Source of the DNA: Paracyclopina nana
Lineage: Eukaryota > Arthropoda > Copepoda > Cyclopoida > Cyclopettidae
Direction of reading: 5' to 3'
NCBI GenBank assembly: GCA_019096065.1
Contig: JAGUCH010000001.1
Span: 16,802,001 to 16,866,000, forward strand
DNA length: 64,000 nt
The position numbers and the translations under genes are program-made. Below are positions 38,935 through 50,400 of the stretch, in pieces. Each line of letters begins with the position of its first letter. The first letter of the stretch is position 1. The notes below the pieces were generated by a model, which was given only the letters and a program-made list of their open reading frames with translations, did no database searches and had not been told where the DNA came from.

Positions 38935-40398
38935 TCAAGCAAGCTTTGTGGGGTCCACAATGTGGCCAGAAAACAATGTCATGCCAGTCAAGTTGTCTCT
39001 TATCAAAAACATGAATGGTTTGTTTGCTCTGAACTCTGGATTAATCACCATGGCTCTCATCATCATAATTCCTGCTGTGGCTGCAGCAGCCTCTGCACCC
39101 TCTTCATTAACCTCAACAAATGCCTTCTGAACAATCGTTGACACATACAGGTTCTTGGGGCCACCTGTCATGCCGGAAAAGTCAGCATTAGCCTCGTCAA
39201 ACATGTCAGCCATACCCAGCTTCTTGAGGGGCTCATTCAATTCAAGTTGGCATTCTATCTTGAATTTGGGCAAATAAAGCTCTACTTTAGTTTTTTCCCC
39301 AAACTTGAGGGCTTCGTTGAAGTCTTCAACTTTGCTAAGGCTTTCTTCAAGGCCTTGAAGAGTTTGGTCTTTGTCAGGCAGAATGACAACCATAGACAGC
39401 CTTTCTCCCTTGTAGGGTAAATCAATTGCCAGAGCCTTATGCTGTCTTAGCATGGCCAACTTAAACTTTTGGCTGCTGAACATCATATCAGCTTGCACAG
39501 TTATTTCTGGAGACACATGGAAATCCATCTTGTTGGTGTTGCGTGGATCAAATTTGGTAAACCAATCTCCCTTGAAATAGATAGCATTGACCAGTACCAT
39601 TTTAGTCATTGCATTTAAAGCATTCTTAGAGACAAGATCCTTGATCTTGGAATTAGTTTGCTCTTCAACCCAGTTGTTGATGGAGTTAGCTGCCTCTACA
39701 GAGTTACCAAAATTGGTTGCAACAGGTTCAGCCAAGAAATTACTCTTTGTTGATGCCAAGTAGTTAGAGTCCAGTGAATTGTCAGCAGCATAGTACACCC
39801 TGTGAAAAGAAAAGGCACAAAAATTGGCACACATGGAACGACATGAAAGATACTGATTTTACCTATTTGCACTGCTCAGGGTGAAGTTCTCGTTGCTTTT
39901 AAGCAAATTTAGCACATCTTTGAATCCCAAATTAAAAGCTTGGAGATCCTTGTCTTGCACCAAGGCCAAGCCTTGCCTTAGTTGGGCTGCAGTGTTCCCA
40001 CCTGCACCATTTAGAATCATGGCCAGCACAGAGTTGACACTGTATGACGACATAATCAAATTTTCGTCCTTTTCAGCCAAAAGCTGGTACAAGCTTTGGT
40101 CAAATTTGTGGTTGGCCACTTGCACTGCCTTGACAGCTTCCTTATTGAACTCCATGGTGGATGCTGATGCTTTGGAGGTTGTCACTAAAGATGACAATTT
40201 GGGAGTGATGGAGAGTGGGATTAGTACGAGTAATATACAGCCTAAAATGAGAACAGCCAGAATGCCAAGGCCAAGCTTAGGTCTGAAAGATCCAGAGGTT
40301 AAACAGGCCAACCTTGTGGCAGGAATCTCAGGCAGGAATAGCTGTTTCCAATTAGGCTTTCGCACACTCAGTGAGGCTCCAGGAACATGTACAGTCAT
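38935..40398 (-). CDS. Serpin with N-terminal membrane anchor
   Basis: Two exons (40398-39863, 39799-38935) encode 466 aa. The first 41 residues are hydrophilic and basic, followed by a 22-residue hydrophobic run (LGLGILAVLILGCILLVLIP) and then the serpin fold from about residue 80. The reactive-centre hinge EEGAEAAAATA has the small residues needed for loop insertion, so it should be inhibitory. Counting E as P17 puts P1 at the Arg of IMMMR-AMV, predicting a trypsin-like protease target. FRANKPFMFLIRD is the serpin C-terminal signature. The N-terminus looks like a type II signal-anchor rather than a cleavable signal peptide, unusual for serpins. Poly(A) signal on the minus strand at 38873-38868. 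Confidence 0.93.
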
Positions 40399-40931
40399 AC
40401 TAAATAGACAAGCAATGAGTCATAGCCCTTATCAAGCAAACACAGGTGTTAGGGAGGATTTTACTGCACTGCTGTGGCCTTGGCTTTAGTTGAATGTTTA
40501 CATTTCACTGCAGTTCTTAGCAAGCTTCAAGATCTATATTTCCAAAAAGAGTCAAAACATGCCGCAAAATGCCAAATGTGCCTTTGATGTAATCTTAATT
40601 TGTCAACGAAAAATTGGCGATTTTAAAACCAGTTTATATGAAGGTTTTATATTTGATTTATTAATAATAGTGATAGAGAGCAGTGAATGGCGTGACTTGC
40701 ATTATGATCAGAACTCAATAACATGAATGGGCTTTTCTGAGCCGCTATCAGGAAGGCTGATAAGCCTTAGCGTATTAAATGTTTGAGCATAACAAGCAAA
40801 CCTAATCTCAAATAAATTTAGCTTCTGCAAAATTTGTCAAGGTTTTTATGTTATAGGCAAAAAAAAGCAAAAGTACAATCTGGTAACTCTGTCTTGACTA
40901 TGTTAATGCCAGAATTGGGAAAAGCAAAACA
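40399..40931. other. Divergent intergenic region of serpin and BLOC1S4 genes
   Basis: 533 bp between two outward-reading genes; a 78-codon ORF at 40490 has no recognisable content. No TATA box evident. Confidence 0.45.
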
Positions 40932-42065
40932 ATGTCAGACAATCGCGATGTTTTGCGGGAAGAGCTGTCAAAAACTATTGATACTTACGTAAAATACGTT
41001 AGCGTTGAAACTGGAGCTACAGTAAGTGTCTAGAAGTTAAGAATAACATTAATAATGAAAGCTGATACTTAATCAAGGACCAAAAAATTAATGATGAAGT
41101 TGAATCACTGATGAGGAAACTGGATGATTTTGAGCAACTTTTGATGCTGAGTCAAAGTGATGGCAATGTTTGCTTATTCAAGCACGTTCCTGGCTTGGAA
41201 AATAAGTTTGCTGAGCTCAAGTTAGTCTTTGACAGAGTGGACAGGTAAGAAAATGGCCAAAAGCTTAATAAATATGCCTGAAAACAAACGAATTAAATAA
41301 GTGTCACCAATATAACAAGAAACTCTAGAACTCTAGATTTTCCTAAGCACAAGATAATTGTGCACTTTCAAATAGGTCATTAAATTCAAACAATTGGGTG
41401 CTTTTTACATGACAGATACATTTTCTATCATAAAAAAATTCCAGCCTATTTTAAACTTTCGATTGCATTTTTAAAGTTCACTCAAATTGGCCCGGAAAAT
41501 AAAGGACCGAAGTCAATAGGAAGCTATGAATTGCAATGTTGCTTTAAATGCTCTCCATAATTGAACATTTCCCAACGGAAAATGCATTCTAGTGTCTTCA
41601 ATAATTAGTTAGCTTAGGAAGCCAAAAGTAAAAAAAAAATACATCATCATTAGCCAGTTTTAAGTTTATTAGAGGCCGAATTGGTAGCTTAGAAATCACA
41701 TGGAATCCCACTAAATTGAAGTTTTAGGCTCCTCTGTTTCATATCCTATAATTTTTCTCTTGCTTTGATCTCATTTCTATTAAAAGCACTCGTGAAAATT
41801 GAAAGCATGTCCATTTGCAATTATTTTTAGCTTGGAAAGAATGGTGTCAAGAATCAGAGACGACATGGACAAACTTGACAGGCAACTAAGAGAGGCTGAG
41901 GCCACCATTGAGCCTGCTGGAACCAGTGCAGGGAACCTCAAGTCCCTGGTGCCTTTCATATTTGTAAGTAATTGTAACATAAGTACCTTGGCTAATCACA
42001 TTTAGGCGCCTCCTTCCAAAATCGCTTATGCTCGTGGATGTTGCTGCTGTTGTTCCAACAAATAA
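40932..42065 (+). CDS. BLOC1S4: BLOC-1 subunit 4 (cappuccino-like)
   Basis: Four exons (40932-41021, 41078-41244, 41831-41963, 42006-42065) encode 149 aa. The helical core, VESLMRKLDDFEQLLMLSQS then KFAELKLVFDRVDSLERMV and a coiled coil KLDRQLREAEATIEP, follows the order of animal BLOC1S4 (EALDASLEDLLTRVDEF in the human protein). BLOC-1 is a cytosolic complex that sorts cargo to lysosome-related organelles. The protein is shorter than the 217-aa human one, lacking the N-terminal extension. The last exon encodes an unusual tail with five consecutive cysteines (GCCCCCSNK). The assignment rests on remembered similarity and is good but not certain. Confidence 0.72.
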
Positions 42066-42853
42066 CTAATAAGCTAGCCTTTTGCTAGTAAACTATATAA
42101 GGGAGCAGAGGTGCATGCACAAGCAATTATGGAGGCTTCCAGACTTGAATCAAGTACAAAATTCGTGAGGCTTCATTTCAAAAATATGTAACTAAGGAAA
42201 GATGAAAAAGCTAAAAAATACCCTAATAGAGTACGTAAGACTATCCAACTTGCAACGTTTTGTTAGTCGCCACATGGGTTCAAATTACATGAAATATGCC
42301 TAATTAGTAGCATTTCTACGCAATCATGCCTTTAATTTCGTCTATGGAGTAGGCGCCAAATGCATATTGAAGTAATTAGAAAATTGACTAACAGTCCAAA
42401 ATTATGCTGTTTAAGTAGCAGTAGCTTTCTATTCGAAAGTAAATCAAAGGATCAATATTCAAAGGTCTGCTCTTATTGTCATTCAGTCGTAGTCGGAGCC
42501 ATGAGGGATCAATTTACATTTCGGATGATGATGATGATGACGCAGTTTTAGCTCTAACTTTGCGTAGCTCAGTTGAAAAAAAGCCTTTTTTACCGTCGGG
42601 GTTTCCCCATGTTTCAGAATCCAAGGAGTCTCATTGTGGATGGAGCTGCACCCATGCCTTCAACAGAATTCCAGCCAATTGCTTTATTTTCCACAGAGAG
42701 CTTTTTTAGCACAGAAGAATCCCAAAGTGTGCAAAATTAGTATTTTTGAATATAGTATGTACTTGACAGAGCTAGATATGTTCACATAGCAACATTTTGC
42801 ATATATGTATCTTAGTCAAAGGCTGATTAGTCCAGTTTCTTATCTGGAGAAAA
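42066..42853. other. Intergenic region upstream of the dioxygenase gene
   Basis: AT-rich, a few ORFs below 80 codons, one with a poly-Asp run at about 42521 from a GATGAT repeat. No supported gene. Confidence 0.45.
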
Positions 42854-44269
42854 ATGCTTCTTCGAGCGTTTTCTCGCAAATTTTCCACCCATTCTGGAAA
42901 TCTGCAAAAGTCAGCCAAGACAAAAATCGAGCAGTTGGACCAATATTTGCAAATCAATGGCAGCCTCAAATTGTCCTTTGCTTGGCTTCGTGATCATTGC
43001 AGGTGCGTGTCATTATTCTTTTGGATGAAAAGTGCTGTTAAACTAAATGTTCCAATTTTTTAAAGGTCTCCAGCAATTTACGACTCGAGTCATCATCAAA
43101 GAAAATTCGAAACACCTCAAGAAACGAGAATTGTGTCTTGTTGCCAAGTGGACGAGGACAAGTTTGAGGTTGTGTGGAAGGACGGCCTAAAGTCCTCTTT
43201 TTCCATTTCCACTTTATCAGGCATTTTTCATCACAGTGATGATGCCAAGCTGAATAATCCTAGTTACGACATAAGCCCCCAATTGTGGAAAGCTGAGGAT
43301 TTTCCTGATAAAATTCAAGTTCAATTTGATGCCTACATAAACACCAAATCTGGACTTCGAAAAGCTTTACAGCAAATCTGGACATATGGCTTCACCCGTA
43401 TCGTTGATGCTCCCGTTTCGAGTGAAGAAGGCACCAAAACTGTGGCAGAGAGATTAGGGCCAATTTTTCGCGGCACTTTTGGCGATCTCTGGGAATTTGG
43501 ACGCTCCACGAGCTCCACTGATCCTTTTTCTGACACCGCCTACACTAATGTGGCTTTGGGAGCTCACACTGATGCCACCTACATGTCCCAGCCCTTAGGG
43601 TACGTAATACAGTGCAGTGTTTATTTTTTGGCTACTAGATGGCGCTGCGATAATTTCACTAATTGCTTTCGTTTCAGAATTCAGGTGTTTCATTGCTTGA
43701 AAGAGGCTGAAAATGGAGGAGGAGAAAGCATTTTAGCTGATGGGTTCAAAATTGCTGATGACTTCAGAAGAGAAAGCCCTGAAGGCTTTGATTTCTTTGC
43801 CACAACTCCCATTGAAGCAGAGTACGTTCACACAGCTAGTGAGCCTCATGTCCATTATTTCAACAAGGATGTCCTCTTCAAGACTTTTGATGATGGCAGG
43901 TATGAAACCAACCCTCTTAAATTTTAGTTTTCCTCGAAAGGAGCCAAAAAAAACATTACCTAATTAGCTTATCATAGCTTGAAGCAAATCCGACTGAATG
44001 GATATGACAGAGCTCCTCATCAAATGGATTTGGAGACTCAGCTCAAATTCTACAGCTTCTATGGCAAGTTGATTGGCATGACCAAGGATGACAAGTACTT
44101 GGCCAAATTCCGTCTGCAGCCTGGCACAGTGCTCCTGGTGAACAATTGGAGGCTGCTTCATGGTCGCACAGGTTTTCAGGGTGAGCGGATTATGTCGGGC
44201 TGTTACATCAGCTTTGACGATTTCACGAGTAAATCCCGCACACTGGGCCTCTCTTGCAAGACTTTCTAA
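42854..44269 (+). CDS. TMLHE: Trimethyllysine dioxygenase (TMLHE-like)
   Basis: Four exons (42854-43002, 43066-43599, 43678-43899, 43978-44269) encode 398 aa, against 421 in humans. MLLRAFSRKFSTHSGNLQKS is a mitochondrial targeting peptide (basic, Ser-rich). WLRDHCRSP begins the N-terminal domain of the gamma-butyrobetaine/trimethyllysine dioxygenase family. HTDATYMSQPLGIQVFHCL supplies the His-x-Asp iron ligands and NNWRLLHGR the third His. The enzyme hydroxylates trimethyllysine, the first step of carnitine synthesis, using 2-oxoglutarate and iron. IQVFHCL and the C-terminal LGLSCKTF favour TMLHE over gamma-butyrobetaine hydroxylase, but this is not proven. It is convergent with the BTB gene. 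Confidence 0.85.
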
Positions 44270-44468
44270 TTGCAAAAATGCTCACATTTATGTACTGTTA
44301 TATATATGGTATACATCACGCGAGGACATGTATCTTAGAACGCAAAAAAAGGCACGTATATCTCAACAACGAAAATCAAGCTTTTTAGTTTTACATCATT
44401 GTCTGTCTGTTGGTTTGTACTCGGAAACTTTGTGCTGCTCTTGCTTTGGTCGCTCGCGCAGTGTTGTA

Positions 44469-47400
44469 TCACTTGTTATTGGCCTCAGCCTTGTCTTTGT
44501 CCAAGGCCTCGTGGTAGGCCTGGAAACAGGGCACGATGCACAGGTTGGCCTGGCAGTCAGGGCAATGGTATTTGGTTTTGCGTCGCAAAATCCGCCCGTT
44601 CAAGTCGGTGGTGTTCCAGCAGTAGTTGCATCCCAATGCTGGCCCATCTCGCTCCTTTGGGCAATGGCCAAACTGTTCCGTCACTGAGATCGCAGCAGAA
44701 CTTGTATTCATCAAGGGTGGAGGGGCGACAGCTATTGAAGACGAAGCAGTGGTGTAGGGTACCAGATTGGGCGCTGAGGTCACGTAGGGGTGCATGTAGT
44801 CATGGGGAGGCATCATGGAGCTGGGCCTGTACTGGTCAATAGACCTGGACCTAAAGTTGGGGTGGAGGAGGCCATAGTTGAGGTTGTTATTGGAGGGAGG
44901 CAGAGAGTGGGGGTGGTGGCCTTCATGCATGGCCATTTCGAGGCTGAGTGGGTCGCCGTCCATGCTGGCATCCGGAATCACCCTGACAGAGGGCAGTTTG
45001 TGGGCTATGGGAGGGGCGGCTGGTGGGGGACAATTAGCTGAGCTCGGGTCCCCACGAGAACTTTTCATATTTTTTCGTTAAAAAATCGACTCATTTTCGA
45101 GGTTGATTTTAGTTCTCGATTATTGCTTGTCTCGGTAGCAAATCGGTGACGGAAATTCGGGATTATTAAAAGGATGACTTTAAGATACTTAACTGATTTT
45201 TATCTATATTTTTCTAATGATTATTTAACGATATATTGATCACTTTTCTTTCCTGATCTTTCAGGTAAGTGAATGGACTGCGACTGCCTTTACCATGCAA
45301 AGTTACCTGCTAATGGACCGTATCAATTACTCTTCGTTGATCATTATTTTACTATTCTTTTTCGAATATTTATTGTAAACTGACAAGAAATATAACCTGA
45401 TTGTGCAATGATCATATACACACAAATATTACTCGAACTATACAGTTTGATACACATTGATTTTCTCCTGTTTTTTAATCAAATATTCAATCATAAATAT
45501 TTTATGAATACTAACTTAATTTACACATTGTTTTTTTAATTAATATTTGATAATTTTGATTAATGACCTTTAGCGGAATCTTTGTTGTATTTTTTATTTT
45601 TTTGTTAACGAACGTTTCTCTAATAAATTGCAAACATTTTTTGTTTGCATACTCGTAAATGACCCGAATTAATCATTTTTGATTCACTGAATCATCCACG
45701 ATTATGTATTGAATTTAGTAGAATTTGTGTACTAAAATTTCATGATTGTTTATTGGTGTGACCATAAAAACCTTTCAATGAATTGTATGCATTTTAAATA
45801 ATGGTAAAAAATATCAAATTGTTCTGGCCTTTTTTGTTGCCGATTAGTTGACGATGGTTATCCGATTGCTTAGTTTTGCATCTCCTGTTCTTGTTCGCCT
45901 TCATCAGAATCGGGCATTTCTTCAACAGCCTAAAATAAGTAAAGATATAAGGATATTTGGAGAAGGGGAATTGTTATTTGGGCTTACAGGTGGATTATTT
46001 TCCTCTCCCACTGGCTCGTTTTCATCTTGAAGATTGCCTGATTCCTGCTCGGATTCAGAATGCTCCATTTGAATCTCTTCTTGATCTTTGTCGGTGTTTT
46101 CAGGCTCATTAGTTTCCATCTCAGTTGGGGCTTGCTCTTCTTCTTCCTGTTCCCGTTCTTCATCAGATTCTCTAATAAACAGATTTCTTTTGGGATAAGG
46201 CTTGTCTTCCTTGGTCTTCTTTTTGGTCCTCTCTCTTTTGGGTGGTGGTGAAGGAGTCGGAGTTTCATCGGTGTGGCTATTTGTTGTTGTGCTTTTAGCC
46301 GACGAGGTCCCGGATTCATCTGGATTCATGTTAGGTTCGACCGCTTTTCCAGAGGACCTCGCTTTCTTAATTGAGCGTGAGGATGTAGCAGATGTTCCTC
46401 TCCTCTTTTTTGTCGTTTTTGCTGGTGTGACAAACTCATCTTCTGATCCAATTTGGTCATCAGTCCTCGTTTCTGTTGTTTGGTCGAATCTTTGTTGATT
46501 AAACCATTTTTCAACAACATCTCCCATGTTGGCTTTGATTTCCTTGATGGCCTCTCGAGTTTGCTTCTTCATCTGTAATTCGAATGTTGTAATAGATTCT
46601 TAACTGCATTAAATATAAACTTACATCAGGGATGCTCCTCATAGGATCAAAGTAGAGTTTATCAATGTCTCCACCCATTGAGCTGTATGCTGTCGCAATA
46701 AGCTCGACTGCATCCTTAATCGAGGTGAGTTCGAGTCCTTCTCGTAGTTTCATAGTGTCAAACACGTGGCCAGGCTGAGGGTAGACCTTCTTTTTGGACT
46801 CCTTTTCCTTGCTCTGCCTTTCCTCTTGTTCCCCCAGCTTAAGATTTGGCTTTCCCTTATTTGCTTCGAAGTATTGCTCAAATGTAGGTTTGTCATCATG
46901 AATCAAATGCTGAAATTCGAACGATTATTTCCTGAATCGGTTATTTCCCGTTTTCTACTTACCCTGTTATCATCATAAAACCGACAGTCCTCTTCATACA
47001 TAGCCGTGACTGCTTCATGGACTGTTTTGCAAGCATAGCCAGCCCTCTTTATAAAGGCTGTTCTATCGCCACATAATGTGACCTGCATTCTGCTGGTCAC
47101 TTCAGCCACATTCTTAGCAATGATGTGGTCTTTTGCCCCCCCTTTTAATTTTTTGCTCAAATAGGGAATCACGAGAGAATCAATGATGGAGATGCAGAAA
47201 TTGGGCATCTGGCGCTTGCACCACATCTTGTTTGTGAGGCCTCTGAAATATAACCGATTATTAGATGATTCGATAACAAATCGTTTTTTTACTTACTGCT
47301 GAGTATCTCCTACTACCATATGGGCACGGCAGTTTTGGGTAAAAAGTTTTGTCAGAATTGCATTCGCTACCCCTTTGTCTAAATCCTGGTAGCTTACTCC

Positions 47401-50400
47401 ATCAATTGATGGCTTCAGGTATTTAAGAACCATCTCCTGGACAAATGAATTTTGCAAGAAGACGTCGACTGCAGGATTCAGTCGATCAATAGGAAAAACT
47501 CGAGTTATGATCTTCATAGCGATTGCCTCTTTCTCGGCCATGGTATAGCCAAGGTTGTGCAATTTCTTTTCAATTTTCGCCTGGCCCTCCATGATACGAG
47601 CAATTTCTGCTGAAAAATCCTTCGAGCCCTTAGATGATTTCTGTAAGAACGAATGTTGAATAGTAAACGATTTTTAAACGAGTCGAGTCAAAGTTACCTG
47701 AGTGACGGAAAACAATGAAGTGATCTTTGAGTCCATTTTCTGGACGCTCTTTTTGAGGTCCTCAATATCCTTTTTGATCTCATTTAGAGCCTCGCCATTT
47801 TCATCTTTGGCAGCCCTACGAGCTTCATCATAAATGAGATTCATTGTGTCGACCAACATTTTCTTAACTTCATCTATCCCTTTCGACCATGTTTCTCTTT
47901 CTTTACCGATGTTCTCTTGAATCGCTGAAGATTCGCTATCTCTTCGCATTAGTGCCTCGCTTGCAACTGTAGATGGTGCCTCGCTGGCAGCTCGAGATGA
48001 GGCCTCGCTGGCAGCATGAGATGGTGCCTCGCTGGCAGCTCGAGATGGAACCTCACTGGCAGCATGAGATGGCGTCCTACTACGTGCTCGTGATGATGAT
48101 CTTGAAGATGGTCTCGAATGTATCTCGGCTACCGCTCGAATCGTTGTCTTTGCTGGCTTTGGTTCATCAGTCTTCTTTTTCGGTGGCTTGAAACTTGTCT
48201 TGAACATGTCGGCGCTCGTGCCAGGTATAATTGTTGGTTGGCGTTTGTAAGAGGCTGCAGTTGATGCCAAGATGTCTGCTTCAAGAGTTGACTGAGATCG
48301 AGTCATTCTCGGTTCAGTAGCTGAATCCTTCTCCCTCAATAATCGGTGAATGATTTCTTCACTCTGCCTCACAACCTCATCCTCCGTACGTGGCATATCA
48401 ACGATAGTTCTACGAAGATTTACCGAATCGTATTTCTTCCAGATCCATTTATTGAGCAAGGCATCCCTTGGTGGATAGGTGAGATCCATCACCATCTTCT
48501 CAAAGAATACGTCAACCATTCTGGGATAAAGACTGATCCTTTCAATTTCGTCAGAGCATTTCGCCATATGCTTATTCAATTCCGCTAACTCATGTTGCAG
48601 CCTTTTTGGCGTCACTTCTGAAATTAATTGATTTGTTCTTGAATCGGTACGTGTTCGTAAGATAATCGGTAACTTACTGTCTTGAATTCGGCAGAAGATT
48701 GATAGTTGGTTCACACCATCAGCTGTTTCCACTGGTCTTCTGAATAGCCTGTTCTTGTCAGACAATTTTCTGCTCACCGTGAATTTGAAGAGATCGTCAA
48801 ATGAATGGCCATTGATATCCTTAAAATCAATGTCAAACTGCATGAACGGTTGAGCCTCGCTCGAATCAAAAACGATCACTCGATCGTACGTTCCAGGCTG
48901 AATTGATGCCCCCTGAGAGCTCGCCTGAGACAATTCTTGCGATGATTTCTTCCCGCTTGCCATTTTACGTCAATTTTGAGAAGCCAAAATGAGTTTTCGA
49001 GTAAAAAAGCTGTTCCGCTTGTCTCCCGTGGACAGCTGATGCTGCCGCTACTACTGCGCTTGGTTGAGAGTGCGCGATGCTGACGCTGACGAATGATGCT
49101 AGCGACTCAGCAACTTATTGGGCCGGCGCCGGAAGCAGCTGTTCATTTGGCAACAAAAATAATCGTAGCGTGACATTAATTAATATTTAATTGGCGGAAA
49201 ATGGACGAGGATGGAAAAAAGGAGCGTCATAAAAACCAACCGAAATTGCGTGCTCGAATCTACCGCGAACGTAAGAGGAAAATGGAACAATTGAAATTGT
49301 TTTTTGGAAACAATCAAACTGAATCTCCCGATTCGTCAAAAAGGAAAAAAACTAGAGTAACGCTCGAGAAAGAATCACTTGAATTGTTGGCCGACAGTCA
49401 GTGCCTTTTTGACAGCGAATCCGAATTTGATGAACCGAAAGATAACCGAAGAATTAACGAATCGAAAACAACTATGGCCCTTGAACGTAGTCGAGCACGA
49501 GCAACATCCACCATTACATCGGGTGCGCTTGAGAAAGTGGATGGATATCAAGACACTCTTGACATGTTTGGTGAAGCAGATAATGGTAACAGACTTGAAT
49601 TGCCAGACGCTGATGAGTTTGCTAGGCTTACTGCTGATTGCAATAATCCCCAAAGTTTGGATATGTTGGCATCACAATATTTGTGCGATCCTTCGACGAG
49701 TCACGAAGAAATCAACGAAACATCGAGTGACTTCATCTATTATGTTAGCGAAAACAACGAAAACTTCACTCAAGAGAAGGATGCTATTAATCTGAGAAAC
49801 ATTTCTGTCTATCACTCACAGCGTAGCAGTGACGATGACGAACAGAGTGGAAAGAAAACCATGAAGCCGCCAATGGTTGATCCAAGAGAGATTTCCGTGA
49901 TCTTGTCTCAAGATGCCAACATGATTGCAGAGGACTTGATGGAGAATGGATACGAAATGCCAATGACATCTGAGGAAGAGGTGAATTCTACTTGAATCAC
50001 AAAATAATCAGTAACTAATCATTTCTCAAATTACAGCTATCCACGAGTGTTGATCCATCTGATTCTGGTGATCAGTTACCAAGCAACGAAGTTTCCATGA
50101 ATCTTGAAACAATTGCGGAAGAATCAACTGGAAAATATCACCATCTTGATCCTTACAAGAAAGCATTGGCAAAAGAATTCACTCTGCAAGAATTTGTTAA
50201 GTACTTTCAAGACGAGGAGCAAATTGAGGACATGAAGGAGCGTGACAGAAATCTTGAAAAGATGTATTTGGTCTTCTACAACAGCGTTGGAATGTCTGAA
50301 ACTGCTGCTGCTGCTTCATGGGCAATGATACAGGCGATATTTATCAAGAAGCGTCCAAAACTACGTGGATTAAAGGCGATTCGTAAACAATTCGAGAACG

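Noticed and set aside
42476..42709. ORF with poly-Asp run upstream of the dioxygenase gene
   Set aside because: Produced by a GATGAT repeat; no domain, splice structure or good start context.
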